NCBI RefSeq assembly: GCF_902497855.1
Contig: NZ_CABVHU010000003.1
Span: forward strand, 1 to 64,000
Length of the DNA stretch: 64,000 nucleotides
Direction: 5' to 3'
From: Pseudomonas fluorescens
Lineage (GTDB): Bacteria > Pseudomonadota > Gammaproteobacteria > Pseudomonadales > Pseudomonadaceae
The first letter of the stretch is position 1; each line of letters starts with the position of its first letter. The notes under the pieces are model-generated. The model ran no database searches and was not told the origin of the DNA. It saw only the letters and a program-made list of their open reading frames with translations. The position numbers and the translations under genes are program-made. Shown here piece by piece: positions 17,549 to 27,298 of this stretch.

Positions 17549-18643
17549 ATGAGCAAGTTGCGGGTGGGGATTATTTTCGGAGGCCGTTCGGCCGAGCACG
17601 AGGTGTCGCTGCAGTCGGCGAAAAACATTGTCGATGCGCTGGATCGTTCGCGTTTCGAACCGGTACTGATCGGCATCGACAAGCAGGGTCACTGGCACCT
17701 GAACGATCCTTCGAATTTTCTGCTGAACCAGGAAAACCCTGCACTGATCGCCCTCAACCAGTCCAACCGCGAACTGGCCGTCGTGCCGGGCAAGGCCAGC
17801 CAGCAGTTGGTCGAAACCTCCAGCCAGGAACTGCTGGGCCATGTCGACGTGATCTTCCCGATCGTCCACGGCACCCTGGGTGAAGACGGTTGCCTGCAGG
17901 GATTGCTGCGCATGGCCGATCTGCCGTTCGTCGGCTCCGATGTGCTCGGTTCGGCAGTCTGCATGGACAAGGACATCAGCAAGCGCCTGCTGCGGGATGC
18001 CGGCCTGGCGGTCACGCCGTTCATGACCCTGACCCGCGCCACGGCGGCGCGCACCGGGTTCGCTGAGGTCCAGGGCAAGCTGGGCCTGCCACTGTTCGTC
18101 AAACCGGCTAACCAGGGCTCCTCCGTGGGCGTGAGCAAGGTGAGCGATGAAGCCGGGTATAAGGCAGCGATCGAACTGGCGCTGGATTTCGATGAAAAAG
18201 TCCTGGTCGAGTCTGCCGTCAGCGGCCGCGAGATCGAATGCGCGGTTCTTGGCAACGAAGACGCCATCGCCAGCGGTTGCGGCGAGATTGTGGTGCGCAG
18301 CGGGTTCTATTCCTACGACAGTAAATACATCGACGATCAGGCGGCGCAGGTGGTGGTCCCGGCCAACATCAGCACTGAGGCCAGCGAACGCATTCGGGCC
18401 TTGGCCGTCGAGGCGTTTCAAGTGTTGGGCTGTTCCGGGCTGGCGCGGGTCGATGTGTTCCTGACAGACAGCAGTGAAGTGCTGATCAACGAAATCAACT
18501 CGCTCCCCGGCTTCACCCGCATCAGCATGTACCCCAAGCTGTGGCAAGCCACCGGGATGACCTACAGCGAGCTGGTCAGTCGCCTGATCGAGCTGGCACT
18601 GGAGAAGCACAAGGCGCGACAGGCGTTGAAGATCTCGCGTTAG
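17549..18643 (+). CDS. ddlA: D-alanine--D-alanine ligase, DdlA type
   Basis: A 364-residue ATP-grasp ligase that makes D-Ala-D-Ala for peptidoglycan. Length equals E. coli DdlA (364). Motifs: [17 protein letters not shown] at the N-terminus, [14 protein letters not shown], the ATP-binding [14 protein letters not shown], and the C-terminal metal-binding [22 protein letters not shown] good ribosome site (TGAGGAG) precedes ATG 17549. It lies outside the mur-dcw cluster, as expected for the second Ddl paralogue of Pseudomonas. Confidence 0.95.
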   Translation: MSKLRVGIIFGGRSAEHEVSLQSAKNIVDALDRSRFEPVLIGIDKQGHWHLNDPSNFLLNQENPALIALNQSNRELAVVPGKASQQLVETSSQELLGHVDVIFPIVHGTLGEDGCLQGLLRMADLPFVGSDVLGSAVCMDKDISKRLLRDAGLAVTPFMTLTRATAARTGFAEVQGKLGLPLFVKPANQGSSVGVSKVSDEAGYKAAIELALDFDEKVLVESAVSGREIECAVLGNEDAIASGCGEIVVRSGFYSYDSKYIDDQAAQVVVPANISTEASERIRALAVEAFQVLGCSGLARVDVFLTDSSEVLINEINSLPGFTRISMYPKLWQATGMTYSELVSRLIELALEKHKARQALKISR

Positions 18644-18723
18644 GCAATGTGCAGGTCTGACTTCAGGTGAATGGCACCAGGCTTCTCCGCAGGTGCCAGG
18701 ATGATCGTCCGGCTGTCGCGTGA

Positions 18724-19095
18724 TCAGGCCTGCTTCATAGGCTTGATCAAGCTTTCTGCTGGTATACCGAAAAGATCATGCAGTTTCCAGATCATAGGAA
18801 GCGTCAAGGCGCGCTTGCCATTAAGCACTTCGTAGACCCGGTTTGTCCGGCCGATGGCAGGTGCCAGATCAGCTGCGGACAGGCCGGACTGTTCCATGCG
18901 AAATTTGATCGCATCGATCGGGTTCGGCAAATCGACTGGAAACTGCTTCGCTTCATACGCCTCGATGAGCGTGATCATGATATCGAAGTAGTCACCCTCG
19001 GGAGTGCCTGGCTCAGGTTCATTGTCGAAGAGAGCGGACACGTCCTTCAGGGCTGTACGGTAATCCTCGGCGGTGTGAATCGGACGAATATTCAT
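18724..19095 (-). CDS. higA: HigA-family antitoxin
   Basis: A 123-residue antitoxin. A C-terminal XRE-type helix-turn-helix (IKFRMEQSGLSAADLAPAIGRTNRVYEVLNGKRALTLPMIWKLHDLFGIP, residues ~67-115) follows an N-terminal acidic region that would bind the toxin. It begins 3 nt after the toxin stop codon, with GGAG at the toxin 3' end as ribosome site, so translation is coupled. The order, toxin first then antitoxin, is typical of higBA. It probably represses its own operon through the palindrome at 19412-19430. Confidence 0.9.
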   Translation of the reverse strand: MNIRPIHTAEDYRTALKDVSALFDNEPEPGTPEGDYFDIMITLIEAYEAKQFPVDLPNPIDAIKFRMEQSGLSAADLAPAIGRTNRVYEVLNGKRALTLPMIWKLHDLFGIPAESLIKPMKQA

Positions 19096-19098
19096 GGG

Positions 19099-19401
19099 TT
19101 ACTCCATCTCGACGGTGTCAGCGTCGATTGCGTCGTACTGCTTGTGAGTGCCGACAAATTTTATGTACACGGCGCCGAAGCGATAGGCCACAGCGACTAC
19201 TAATCGAAAGTCATTGCCCTTGATGTTGAACACGACTCTGCGACTTTTAAGAATACTGGCGGTGGCAAAGTGCGCTTTTATGTCCGCCGGCGTTTTCCAC
19301 TCTGCATTTCTTGCCTCGTCAATCCAGGCCAGGAGGGAGGGTTCCGAGTCAGGGAATCTCTTCCAAAAACTTTTCAAGTGACTGATGGCGACGATTCTCA
19401 T
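19099..19401 (-). CDS. higB: HigB-family mRNA interferase toxin
   Basis: A 100-residue RelE/HigB-superfamily toxin (HigB_toxin type). It is basic, with SHLKSFWKRFPDSEPSLLAWIDEARNAEWKTPADIKAHF and the late core VVFNIKGNDFRLVVAVAYRFGAVYIKFVGTHKQYD; FVGTHKQYD is the usual family ending. These toxins cut ribosome-bound mRNA. It is the first gene of the pair, inserted between ddlA and ggt. The start codon lies only 6 nt after a candidate -10 box, with no clear ribosome site, suggesting a leaderless message. Confidence 0.9.
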   Translation of the reverse strand: MRIVAISHLKSFWKRFPDSEPSLLAWIDEARNAEWKTPADIKAHFATASILKSRRVVFNIKGNDFRLVVAVAYRFGAVYIKFVGTHKQYDAIDADTVEME

Positions 19402-19436
19402 GGCATGATCCTAGTCCCATGCTGGGACTAATGCAA
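19402..19436 (-). promoter_or_regulatory. higBA promoter with embedded operator
   Basis: On the minus strand, TTGCAT (19436-19431) and TAGGAT (19413-19408) are separated by exactly 17 bp. The spacer holds a perfect inverted repeat TAGTCCCA-3 nt-TGGGACTA (19412-19430), the likely HigA operator. The expected transcription start is within a base or so of the higB ATG. Confidence 0.65.
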
Positions 19437-19627
19437 GTCTGTGGAGGCGCAGCCCATGTGTGGGAGAGCGAGTTTGATATCGCTAATCAATGGCTGCCGA
19501 GAGCTGGCTCGATAAAAAAGCAGGGTTAGTGCAAAGTCGAAAAAATTAATCCTCAAATCTACCGAAAATGTATTCCTTTGGGAGTAGGAAAAGGCTGCGT
19601 GAGCTGAGGGATTGGGATCTGGTCTCC

Positions 19628-19661
19628 ATAAAAAAGGGCCTACTTCCCGGTAAGCCCTTTC
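19628..19661 (-). terminator. Terminator of ggt
   Basis: On the minus strand, hairpin AAAGGGC...GCCCTTT followed by a T-run, 20-50 nt after the ggt stop codon. Confidence 0.8.
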
Positions 19662-19678
19662 TCGTTCCAGCGTACGAC

Positions 19679-21511
19679 TCAATCCCCCAACGCTTCCCCC
19701 TCACGCCGCGGATCCGCCCCACCTGCCAATGCTGCTGTTCCCTGCGCATCCTTGACCCGAACAATCGCCTGGGTCCCGCTGGTCATGTCGATCTCGGTCA
19801 CGCTGTGCCCTTTGTCCTTCAATGTCTGAATCAGCCCGGCGCTGAACTGCCCGCGTTCCAGTTCCGTCGGGCCATTGCGGCTGCCGAAGTTGGGCAGGGC
19901 GATGGCGGTTTGCGGGTCCAGGTTCCAGTCGAGCAGGCCGATGGTGGATTTGGCGACGTATTCAATGATCTGCGAGCCGCCAGGGGAGCCGAGGGTGGCG
20001 AGGAATTCGCCGCTCTGACGGTCGAAGATCAAGGTCGGTGCCATGGATGAGCGCGGGCGCTTGCCGGGCTCGACGCGGTTGGCGACCTTCTGCCCGTTTT
20101 CTTCGGGGATGAACGAGAAGTCAGTCATCTGGTTATTGAGCAGGAAGCCCTGAACCATCAGGTGCGAACCGAAGGCGGATTCGACGGTGGTGGTCATCGA
20201 CACCGCACCGCCCAGGTCATCGACCGCCACCACTTGCGAGGTGGAGATGCGCAGCGGCGAGCGGTCGGGTGCATAGGCGACCTTAATGCCTGGCGGCGTG
20301 CCGGGTTTGGCCATGCCCATGCTGCGGTCACCGATCAGGGCGGCGCGGCTGGCCAGGTAGGCCGGGTCTATCAGGCCTTTGACGGGGACGGGCACGAAGT
20401 CTGTATCGGCCAGATACAACGCGCGGTCGGCGTAGGCCAGGCGCTCGGCTTCGGCGATCAGGTGTACGGCTTCAGGGGCGGGCTCAAGGCCCGCAGGCTT
20501 GTCAGTCTTGAGCGGCTTCAGTGGCGCCAACGCAAAGCGCGCATCGCGGCTCTCCAGTGCCTGCAAGGTGCCGAGGATCTGTGCCACGGCGATCCCGCCC
20601 GACGACGGCGGCGGCATGCCGCAGACTTGCCAGCGTTTGTAGTCGGTGCACAGTGGTGCGCGTTCCTTGGCGCTGTAACCTTGAAGATCGTTCAGCGACA
20701 GGCTGCCGGGGTTGGCGTGACCCTGAACCCTGGCGACGATCTCTTGCGCGACAGCGCCTTTGTAGAACGCATCGGGTCCTTCCTTGGCGATGCGTTCATA
20801 CACGGCGGCCAGCGCCGGGTTTTTCAATAGCGTGCCAGCGGCTTTCGGGCTGCCGTCGACGTTCAGAAAATACGCTGCCATTTGCGGCGAGCGTCGGATG
20901 GATGAATCCGAGGCGATCAATCGATGCAGGCGCGGCGAGATGGCAAAGCCTTGCTCGGCCAGTTCGATCGCCGGCTTGAACAGCTGGGCCCATGGCAGGC
21001 GGCCGTGTTTGTGATGGGCCAGTTCCAGCGCGCGCAATACGCCTGGCGTGCCCACGGAACGGCCACCGATCTGGGCCTGGGTGAACGGCATAGGTTGGCC
21101 GTCGGCCTGTAGGAAAAGTTTCTCGGTGGTGCCGGCCGGTGCGGTTTCGCGGCCGTCGTAAGTGCGCACGGTCTTGCCGTCCCAGAGCACGATCAATGCA
21201 CCGCCGCCGATGCCCGAGGATTGCGGCTCGACCAGCGTCAGCACGGCTTGCATCGCAATGGCCGCATCGATCGCCGAACCGCCCCGGCGCAGCATCTCCC
21301 GCCCTGCTGCGGCCGCCAGGGGATTGGCTGCTGCCGCCATGTGTTTCGAGGCGTGCCGGGTTTGCAAGTCGGTGCGATAGCCCGAGGCGGATTCCGGTGC
21401 GATCGGTAAAGTGGAGGTGGGCGGGGCATTGCAGGCGGCAAGGATCGAAGCGGTGGCAATCAGCGACAGCGCTGACAGGCGATAGCGGCTCAAGTCAAAG
21501 GCTGAGAACAC
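19679..21511 (-). CDS. ggt: Gamma-glutamyltransferase (lipoprotein type)
   Basis: About 610 residues, secreted Ntn-hydrolase that cleaves glutathione and other gamma-glutamyl compounds. A lipoprotein signal is seen at the N-terminus (LIATASILAAC, lipobox Cys at residue 27). The self-cleavage site and catalytic threonine lie in RISTSQVVAVDDLGGAVSMTT, followed by ESAFGSHLMVQGFLLNNQMTDFSF. The late glycine loop is LGSPGGSQII. I chose GTG 21511, which has GGAGT 7 nt upstream; the frame extends to 21763 through non-coding sequence. It is monocistronic, with its own terminator. Confidence 0.9.
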   Translation of the reverse strand: MFSAFDLSRYRLSALSLIATASILAACNAPPTSTLPIAPESASGYRTDLQTRHASKHMAAAANPLAAAAGREMLRRGGSAIDAAIAMQAVLTLVEPQSSGIGGGALIVLWDGKTVRTYDGRETAPAGTTEKLFLQADGQPMPFTQAQIGGRSVGTPGVLRALELAHHKHGRLPWAQLFKPAIELAEQGFAISPRLHRLIASDSSIRRSPQMAAYFLNVDGSPKAAGTLLKNPALAAVYERIAKEGPDAFYKGAVAQEIVARVQGHANPGSLSLNDLQGYSAKERAPLCTDYKRWQVCGMPPPSSGGIAVAQILGTLQALESRDARFALAPLKPLKTDKPAGLEPAPEAVHLIAEAERLAYADRALYLADTDFVPVPVKGLIDPAYLASRAALIGDRSMGMAKPGTPPGIKVAYAPDRSPLRISTSQVVAVDDLGGAVSMTTTVESAFGSHLMVQGFLLNNQMTDFSFIPEENGQKVANRVEPGKRPRSSMAPTLIFDRQSGEFLATLGSPGGSQIIEYVAKSTIGLLDWNLDPQTAIALPNFGSRNGPTELERGQFSAGLIQTLKDKGHSVTEIDMTSGTQAIVRVKDAQGTAALAGGADPRREGEALGD

Positions 21512-21730
21512 GCGGGGCACTCCGTCCGTGGGAAAAGATCCGGGGACTTTATCGGCAGACAGGGAGCGACGCAAACCCCCATCTACGGCGAAGACGCGCC
21601 GATAACGACTGGCAGGCAATGGTTTAGTTGCGTACGTGGGGATTTGGGGACGGGTTGAAAGTGCGTTGGCGGCGATGCGTTTGTGGCAGGTGTCGAGGTT
21701 CGACTCAAGTTGTGTGTTGTCTGTTGGGGC

Positions 21731-21759
21731 CCTTTCGCCGGCAAGCCGGTTTCTACAGG
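21731..21759. repeat. Single REP unit
   Basis: One unpaired REP unit (reverse complement of GTAGAAACCGGCTTGCCGGCG) between ggt and the tRNA-Met terminator. Confidence 0.65.
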
Positions 21760-21763
21760 GCAT

Positions 21764-21797
21764 AAAAAAACGGCCTACCTTTCGGTAAGCCGTTTTT
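21764..21797 (-). terminator. tRNA-Met terminator
   Basis: On the minus strand, hairpin AACGGCTTAC / GTAGGCCGTT followed by seven T's, just after the tRNA 3' end. Confidence 0.85.
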
Positions 21798-21803
21798 AGT
21801 ACT

Positions 21804-21880
21804 TGGTGGCTACACAGGGACTTGAACCCCGGACCCCAGCATTATGAATGCTATGCTCTAACCAACTGAGCTATGTAGCC
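21804..21880 (-). tRNA. tRNA-Met (CAT), elongator
   Basis: A 77-nt tRNA including encoded CCA. Acceptor arms GGCTACA / TGTAGCC, D-arm AGCTCAGTTGGTTAGAGC, anticodon loop TTCATAA with anticodon CAT, and T-arm GGGGTTCAAGTCCC. The overall sequence resembles E. coli metT/elongator tRNA rather than initiator tRNA or tRNA-Ile2. Confidence 0.95.
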
Positions 21881-21896
21881 AAGTGGCGCGCATTAT

Positions 21897-22154
21897 TCAC
21901 CGCAAACGATAATGCGTCAAGCGGAAATATAAAATATTTCTCTGCGCTTTCAACCGCTTATCCCTCTGGGCCGAAAAATCGGGTTGGGGGAGGGCATCAA
22001 TCGAGCTGAAATCTCCCGTATTCGCGCTCACGGCCTTGCTGCCCTGGCTCAGGGTGCCCGCTGCCTGGTTTACGGCCCGGGCGCCTTCGAGCAAGCGTAG
22101 CGATGTCGTTAGCAGGCTAAGGGGATGGCGCTGCGGCACTGAAAAATGGCACAT
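21897..22154 (-). CDS. Possible small protein upstream of tRNA-Met (uncertain)
   Basis: An 85-codon frame with an AGGTG ribosome-site-like sequence 5 nt before the ATG, and GC-rich third positions over codons ~20-60 (LLEGARAVNQAAGTLSQGSK). The last ~15 codons are AT-richer and look less coding. It overlaps no other gene and is divergent from the fsr gene by 45 bp. No family is recognised; it may be a chance frame or a decayed gene. Confidence 0.28.
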   Translation of the reverse strand: MCHFSVPQRHPLSLLTTSLRLLEGARAVNQAAGTLSQGSKAVSANTGDFSSIDALPQPDFSAQRDKRLKAQRNILYFRLTHYRLR

Positions 22155-22199
22155 TGACGCACCTGCCTGTGTGCACCCATCCGCTGTACGGAAATTCTC

Positions 22200-23417
22200 A
22201 TGGCTATCAGCAATGTCCAGACCGGCGCCCAGCCGGCATCCGCGACTTCACAAAGCAGCCCTTTGGTCATGCGCATCATTGGCGCCGTGGCCCTGGCGCA
22301 TTTGATCAACGACCTGATCCAGTCGGTGCTGCCGTCGATTTACCCGATGCTCAAGGCCAATTATGGCCTGACCTTCACCCAGGTCGGCCTGATCACCCTG
22401 ACCTTTCAATTGACAGCCTCGCTGCTGCAGCCGTGGGTCGGCTACCACACCGATCGCCATCCCAAGCCCTGGCTGCTGCCGGCGGGGACGGTGTGCACGC
22501 TGATCGGCATTCTGATGATGTCCGTGGTCGGTACCTTCCCGTTGATCCTGCTGGCGGCCGGGCTGATCGGCATCGGCTCCTCGACCTTTCACCCGGAGGC
22601 GTCTCGCGTGGCGCGCCTGGCTTCGGGCGGGCGTTTCGGCCTGGCGCAATCGACCTTCCAGGTCGGTGGCAATGCCGGGTCGGCCTTCGGGCCGTTGCTT
22701 GCGGCAGCGATCATCATCCCCTTCGGCCAAGGCCATGTGGCCTGGTTTGGATTGTTCGCGGTATTTGCGCTGTTCGTGCTCTACCGGATCAGTCGCTGGT
22801 ACGCCAATCACTTGAATCTGTTCAAGCTCAAGCAGGGTCAGGCGGCGACGCACGGCCTGTCGAAAAACCGGGTGATCAGTGCTTTGGTGGTGCTGGGGTT
22901 GCTGGTGTTCTCCAAGTATTTCTACATGTCCAGTTTGACCAGCTACTTCACCTTTTACCTGATAGAGAAATTTGACCTGTCGGTGGCCAGTTCACAGCTG
23001 CATCTGTTCCTGTTTCTCGGAGCGGTGGCGGCGGGGACCTTCTTCGGCGGGCCGATCGGCGACAAGATCGGGCGTAAGGCAGTGATCTGGTTTTCGATTC
23101 TTGGCGTGGCACCGTTCACCTTGATCCTGCCTCACGTCGATCTGTTCTGGACCAGCATTCTCAGCGTGGTGATCGGCTTCATCCTCGCTTCGGCGTTCTC
23201 GGCCATCGTGGTGTATGCCCAGGAGCTGGTGCCGGGCAATGTCGGGATGATTGCCGGGGTGTTCTTCGGCTTGATGTTCGGTTTTGGCGGGATTGGCGCG
23301 GCGTTGCTGGGGCATCTGGCGGATGTTCACGGCATCGAGTACGTGTACTTCCTGTGTTCGTTCCTGCCGTTGTTTGGCGTGTTGGCGATCTTCCTGCCGA
23401 GAACCAAAAAAACCTGA
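22200..23417 (+). CDS. fsr: Fsr-like MFS efflux protein (fosmidomycin-resistance family)
   Basis: A 405-residue major facilitator transporter with 12 predicted helices. It matches the fosmidomycin resistance family in the conserved start of helix 1 (AHLINDLIQSVLPSIYPMLK), the loop TDRHPKPWLLPAG, the segment GIGSSTFHPEASRVARLASGG, and PIGDKIGRKAVIWFSILG in the second half. E. coli Fsr exports fosmidomycin; the natural substrate here is unknown. It is monocistronic, after tRNA-Met and before a REP pair. Confidence 0.88.
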   Translation: MAISNVQTGAQPASATSQSSPLVMRIIGAVALAHLINDLIQSVLPSIYPMLKANYGLTFTQVGLITLTFQLTASLLQPWVGYHTDRHPKPWLLPAGTVCTLIGILMMSVVGTFPLILLAAGLIGIGSSTFHPEASRVARLASGGRFGLAQSTFQVGGNAGSAFGPLLAAAIIIPFGQGHVAWFGLFAVFALFVLYRISRWYANHLNLFKLKQGQAATHGLSKNRVISALVVLGLLVFSKYFYMSSLTSYFTFYLIEKFDLSVASSQLHLFLFLGAVAAGTFFGGPIGDKIGRKAVIWFSILGVAPFTLILPHVDLFWTSILSVVIGFILASAFSAIVVYAQELVPGNVGMIAGVFFGLMFGFGGIGAALLGHLADVHGIEYVYFLCSFLPLFGVLAIFLPRTKKT

Positions 23418-23426
23418 CCCCGCGTG

Positions 23427-23506
23427 ACCTGTAGGAGCGAGGCTTGCCCGCGAAGGCGTCATCACTGACGCTAAAAGCTTCGCGGGCAAGCCTCGCTCCT
23501 ACAGGT
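23427..23506. repeat. REP pair (REPIN)
   Basis: Near-perfect inverted pair of GTAGGAGCGAGGCTTGCCCG units around a ~24-bp centre, between the convergent fsr and ychF genes. Confidence 0.88.
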
Positions 23507-23532
23507 CGGTGATGTTGCCCGGATTCCAGGTA

Positions 23533-23566
23533 CAAAAAAGCCGCGTATCGAACGCGGCTTTTTCTT
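23533..23566. terminator. Bidirectional terminator fsr/ychF
   Basis: Hairpin AAGCCGCGT / ACGCGGCTT flanked by A's on the left and T's on the right, placed between convergent genes. Confidence 0.85.
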
Positions 23567-23577
23567 TGGCAGGTGCT

Positions 23578-24678
23578 TTACACGTTGAAACGGAAGTGCA
23601 TCACATCGCCGTCTTTAACGATGTAATCCTTGCCTTCCAGACGCCATTTACCGGCCTCCTTGGTGCCTGCTTCGCCCTTGTACTGGATGAAGTCGTCATA
23701 GGCGATGACTTCGGCGCGGATGAAGCCTTTTTCGAAGTCGGTGTGGATCACGCCAGCGGCTTGGGGTGCGGTAGCACCGACGCGGACGGTCCAGGCGCGT
23801 ACTTCTTCGACACCGGCGGTGAAGTAGGTCTGCAGGTGCAGCATTTCGTAGCCGGCGCGGATTACGCGGTTCAGGCCAGGCTCTTCGAGGCCCAGGGCTT
23901 CGAGGAACATGTCTTTCTCTTCGCCGTCTTCCAGTTCGGCGATTTCGGCTTCGATCTTGTTGCAGACCGGCACCACCATGGCGCCTTCTTCTTCGGCGAT
24001 GGCTTTGACGATGTCCAGCAGCGGGTTGTTCTCGAAACCGTCTTCGGCGACGTTGGCGATGTACATGACCGGCTTGGTGGTCAGCAGGTGGAAACCACGA
24101 ATCACCGCTTTGTCGTCGGCGCCCATGGTCTTCATCAGGGTGCGCGCAGGCTTGCCGAGAGTGAAGTGAGCGATCAATTGCTCCAGCAGGCCTTTCTGGA
24201 CCACGGCGTCCTTGTCACCACCCTTGGCGTTGCGGGCGACTTTCTGCAGTTGCTTCTCGCAGCTGTCGAGGTCGGCGAAGATCAGTTCCAGGTCGATGAT
24301 CTCGATGTCGCGCTTGGGGTCGACGCTGTTGGAGACGTGGATCACGTTCTCGTCTTCGAAGCAGCGGACCACGTGGGCGATGGCATCGGTTTCACGGATG
24401 TTGGCCAGGAACTTGTTGCCCAGGCCTTCACCTTTCGAGGCGCCAGCCACCAGGCCTGCGATGTCGACGAATTCCATGGTGGTCGGCAGGATGCGCTTGG
24501 GATTGACGATGGCCGCCAAGGCTTCCAGGCGCGGATCCGGCATCGGCACGATACCGGTGTTCGGTTCGATGGTGCAGAAGGGGAAGTTCTCGGCCGCGAT
24601 CCCGGATTTGGTCAGGGCGTTGAACAGGGTGGACTTGCCGACGTTAGGCAGGCCGACGATGCCGCAATTGAATCCCAT
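23578..24678 (-). CDS. ychF: Redox-regulated ATPase YchF
   Basis: A 366-residue Obg-family protein that binds ATP rather than GTP and associates with ribosomes. Walker A is in [15 protein letters not shown] near the N-terminus, with [20 protein letters not shown] as G3 and a C-terminal TGS domain ending [16 protein letters not shown]. Start ATG 24678 ([16 protein letters not shown]) has GAGG upstream; the longer frame to 24744 is not needed. It lies 23 nt after pth, the usual pth-ychF pair. Confidence 0.95.
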   Translation of the reverse strand: MGFNCGIVGLPNVGKSTLFNALTKSGIAAENFPFCTIEPNTGIVPMPDPRLEALAAIVNPKRILPTTMEFVDIAGLVAGASKGEGLGNKFLANIRETDAIAHVVRCFEDENVIHVSNSVDPKRDIEIIDLELIFADLDSCEKQLQKVARNAKGGDKDAVVQKGLLEQLIAHFTLGKPARTLMKTMGADDKAVIRGFHLLTTKPVMYIANVAEDGFENNPLLDIVKAIAEEEGAMVVPVCNKIEAEIAELEDGEEKDMFLEALGLEEPGLNRVIRAGYEMLHLQTYFTAGVEEVRAWTVRVGATAPQAAGVIHTDFEKGFIRAEVIAYDDFIQYKGEAGTKEAGKWRLEGKDYIVKDGDVMHFRFNV

Positions 24679-24701
24679 GGTGTTTTCCCCGAGGAGTAGA
24701 G

Positions 24702-25286
24702 TCAGGCCTTCTGGCTGTGCAGGTTTTTCATCGCACGGTTCCATTCCCCGGCGAGGATATCCGGCAGCACGCCGAGGGCAAAATCGATGCTGGCATCGAG
24801 TTTTTCCTGTTCGGCGCGTGGCGCACGACCCAGGACGAAATTTGAAACCATACTGGCAACGCCCGGGTGGCCAATGCCAAGCCGCAAGCGGTGAAAGGTA
24901 TTCTGATTGCCCAGTTGCGCGATGATGTCGCGCAACCCGTTGTGACCGCCATGGCCGCCGCCCTGTTTGAGCTTGGCAACGCCCGGAGGCAGGTCGAGTT
25001 CGTCGTGCGCCACGAGGATTTCTTCAGGCTTGATGCGGAAGAAACCGGCGAGTGCCGCTACGGCCTGGCCGCTGCGGTTCATGTACGTGGTGGGAATCAG
25101 CAGACGAACATCCTGACCCTGATGCGAATAGCGCCCGGTCAGGCCGAAATACTTGCGATCCGCCACGAGGTTTACACCCTGTGCGTTCGCGATGCGCTCA
25201 ACAAAAAGGGCCCCTGCGTTATGCCGGGTCTGTTCGTATTCAGCGCCTGGATTTCCCAAGCCAACGATCAGTTTGATGGCAGTCAC
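24702..25286 (-). CDS. pth: Peptidyl-tRNA hydrolase
   Basis: A 194-residue esterase that releases tRNA from stalled peptidyl-tRNAs. Conserved motifs: [18 protein letters not shown] with the catalytic histidine, [10 protein letters not shown], and [31 protein letters not shown]. The length matches E. coli Pth (194). It forms the rplY-pth-ychF string, 23 nt before ychF. Confidence 0.96.
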   Translation of the reverse strand: MTAIKLIVGLGNPGAEYEQTRHNAGALFVERIANAQGVNLVADRKYFGLTGRYSHQGQDVRLLIPTTYMNRSGQAVAALAGFFRIKPEEILVAHDELDLPPGVAKLKQGGGHGGHNGLRDIIAQLGNQNTFHRLRLGIGHPGVASMVSNFVLGRAPRAEQEKLDASIDFALGVLPDILAGEWNRAMKNLHSQKA

Positions 25287-25456
25287 GATAGGGGCCCTTC
25301 CTTGGAGTGGTGGATAACATCGCCGCGACCAGTGTGTGCGGCGAAAGTTGACGACAAGTGCTCATTTACCATTATGTAAACTCCGCGTTCTCGCCCGCTT
25401 TCTCGCTACGTTCCAGTCCGCGATGTTACTTGATCACTCCGGCATCACAGAGTGAA

Positions 25457-26059
25457 TTACTCTGCAGCGCCTTCTTCGGTAGCTTCTGGAGCAACACGTG
25501 GAGCGTGAACGTTGGCAACAGCCTTGTCGTCACCGTGTGCCAGAGCAACAAACTCAACGCCTTTAGGGGCTTTGAGGTCGGACAGGTGAATGATCGAGCC
25601 GATTTCGGCGTCAGCCAGGTCGACTTCGATGAATTCAGGCAGGTCCTTCGGCAGGCAGGTCACTTCGATTTCCGAAACAACGTGCGAAATTTCGCCGCCT
25701 TTCTTGATCGGAGCTTCTTCGCCGACGAAGTGTACAGGCACGATAGCGGTCAGTTTCTGGCCGGCTACAACGCGTACGAAGTCAGCGTGCAGCACGTGGC
25801 CTTTGGCCGGGTGACGCTGCAGGGCTTTGATGATTACGTTTTGCTTGGTGCCGCCAACGTTCAGCTCGATGATGTGGCTGTAAGCCGCTTCGTTTTCGAG
25901 CAGTTTGGCAACTTCTTTAGCCAGCATGCTGATGGATTCAGGGGCTTTTTCGCCACCGTAAACTACAGCTGGTACCAGGCTTGCGAGACGACGCAGGCGG
26001 CGGCTCGCACCTTTCCCCAGGTCGGAACGCACTTCAGCATTCAGAGTAAATTCGTTCAT
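25457..26059 (-). CDS. rplY: 50S ribosomal protein bL25, CTC type
   Basis: A 200-residue bL25 of the long CTC form: the N-terminal 5S-rRNA-binding domain ([30 protein letters not shown]) plus a C-terminal beta domain, against 94 residues in E. coli. The C-terminus is acidic ([11 protein letters not shown]). I chose ATG 26059, with GGAGATAC upstream; eight extra codons before it are unlikely. It sits between prs (upstream, with a terminator in between) and pth. Confidence 0.95.
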   Translation of the reverse strand: MNEFTLNAEVRSDLGKGASRRLRRLASLVPAVVYGGEKAPESISMLAKEVAKLLENEAAYSHIIELNVGGTKQNVIIKALQRHPAKGHVLHADFVRVVAGQKLTAIVPVHFVGEEAPIKKGGEISHVVSEIEVTCLPKDLPEFIEVDLADAEIGSIIHLSDLKAPKGVEFVALAHGDDKAVANVHAPRVAPEATEEGAAE

Positions 26060-26123
26060 GTTGTATCTCCAAAATAACCACATTCGCCCCAGCGTTTGCG
26101 ACCAGCGCTAAAGGCGATATGGG

Positions 26124-26168
26124 CAAAAAAGCCCCGCCCCGACAGGAATGCCGGGGCGGGGCGCTTTT
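26124..26168 (-). terminator. Terminator after prs
   Basis: On the minus strand, GC-rich hairpin GCCCCGCCCCGGCA / TGTCGGGGCGGGGC followed by six T's. It separates prs from rplY. Confidence 0.85.
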
Positions 26169-26200
26169 CGTCAACGAGATATTCGAGAAGGGCTGGGCCC

Positions 26201-27142
26201 TTAACGGAACATCGCGCTGATCGATTCTTCGTTGCTGATGCGGCGAACCGCTTCGGCAACTACCGGCGCGATATCCAGTTGACGGATACGCGAGCAGGCT
26301 TGAGCAGCAGCGGACAACGGAATGGTGTTAGTCACCACCAGTTCGTCCAGCATTGAATTTTCGATGTTTTCGATCGCCCGACCGGACAGCACAGGGTGTG
26401 TGCAGTAGGCGAAAACCTTGGCAGCGCCATGCTCTTTCAGGGCCTTGGCCGCGTGGCACAGAGTGCCGGCGGTATCGACCATGTCATCGACCAGAATACA
26501 GGTACGCCCTTCGACATCACCGATGATATGCATCACTTCAGAGTGATTGGCTTTCTCACGGCGTTTGTCGATGATCCCGAGATCCACGCCCAGGGATTTG
26601 GCAACAGCACGTGCACGCACGACGCCGCCAATGTCCGGGGAAACGATCATCAGGTTTTCGAAGCGCTGATCTTCAATGTCATCCACCAATACTGGGGAGC
26701 CGTAGATGTTATCTACCGGAATGTCGAAGAAACCCTGGATTTGGTCAGCATGCAGATCAACCGTGAGAACACGGTCGATGCCGACTACGGTGAGCATGTC
26801 AGCAACGACTTTCGCGCTGATAGCCACACGTGCGGAACGCGGACGGCGATCCTGACGGGCATAACCAAAGTAAGGAATTACAGCAGTGATACGAGTAGCC
26901 GAGGAGCGGCGGAAGGCATCGGCCATCACTACCAGTTCCATCAGGTTATCGTTGGTCGGAGCGCAAGTCGGCTGAATAATGAAGACATCTTTACCGCGGA
27001 CGTTTTCATTGATCTCGGCTGTAATTTCGCCGTCGGAGAATTTACCGACAGAGATGTCACCGAGAGGGATATGCAGCTGACGTACGACACGCCGAGCCAG
27101 ATCGGGGTTAGCATTCCCCGTAAAGACCATCATCTTGGACAC
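26201..27142 (-). CDS. prs: Ribose-phosphate pyrophosphokinase (PRPP synthetase)
   Basis: A 313-residue class I PRPP synthetase, which makes PRPP from ribose 5-phosphate and ATP for nucleotide, His and Trp synthesis. Motifs: [29 protein letters not shown], the flexible loop [22 protein letters not shown], the metal-binding [12 protein letters not shown], and the PRPP loop [15 protein letters not shown] tRNA-Gln gene lies 45 bp upstream, the usual Pseudomonas order ispE-tRNA-prs. Confidence 0.97.
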   Translation of the reverse strand: MSKMMVFTGNANPDLARRVVRQLHIPLGDISVGKFSDGEITAEINENVRGKDVFIIQPTCAPTNDNLMELVVMADAFRRSSATRITAVIPYFGYARQDRRPRSARVAISAKVVADMLTVVGIDRVLTVDLHADQIQGFFDIPVDNIYGSPVLVDDIEDQRFENLMIVSPDIGGVVRARAVAKSLGVDLGIIDKRREKANHSEVMHIIGDVEGRTCILVDDMVDTAGTLCHAAKALKEHGAAKVFAYCTHPVLSGRAIENIENSMLDELVVTNTIPLSAAAQACSRIRQLDIAPVVAEAVRRISNEESISAMFR

Positions 27143-27187
27143 GCGCAGTACCTAGAGGCTGAGGGTAACCTGGATGAGTATAGAAAA

Positions 27188-27262
27188 TGGCAGGGGCGGC
27201 TGGATTCGAACCAACGCATGGCAGGATCAAAACCTGCTGCCTTACCGCTTGGCGACGCCCCT
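27188..27262 (-). tRNA. tRNA-Gln (TTG)
   Basis: A 75-nt tRNA including encoded CCA. Acceptor arms AGGGGCG / CGCCCCT, D-arm CGCCAAGCGGTAAGGCA, anticodon loop TTTTGAT with anticodon TTG, T-arm TTGGTTCGAATCCAG. It lies between ispE and prs on the same strand. Confidence 0.95.
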
Positions 27263-27298
27263 GTATCTGTTGCAACGAGTACCCAGTACTCGGTTCCT

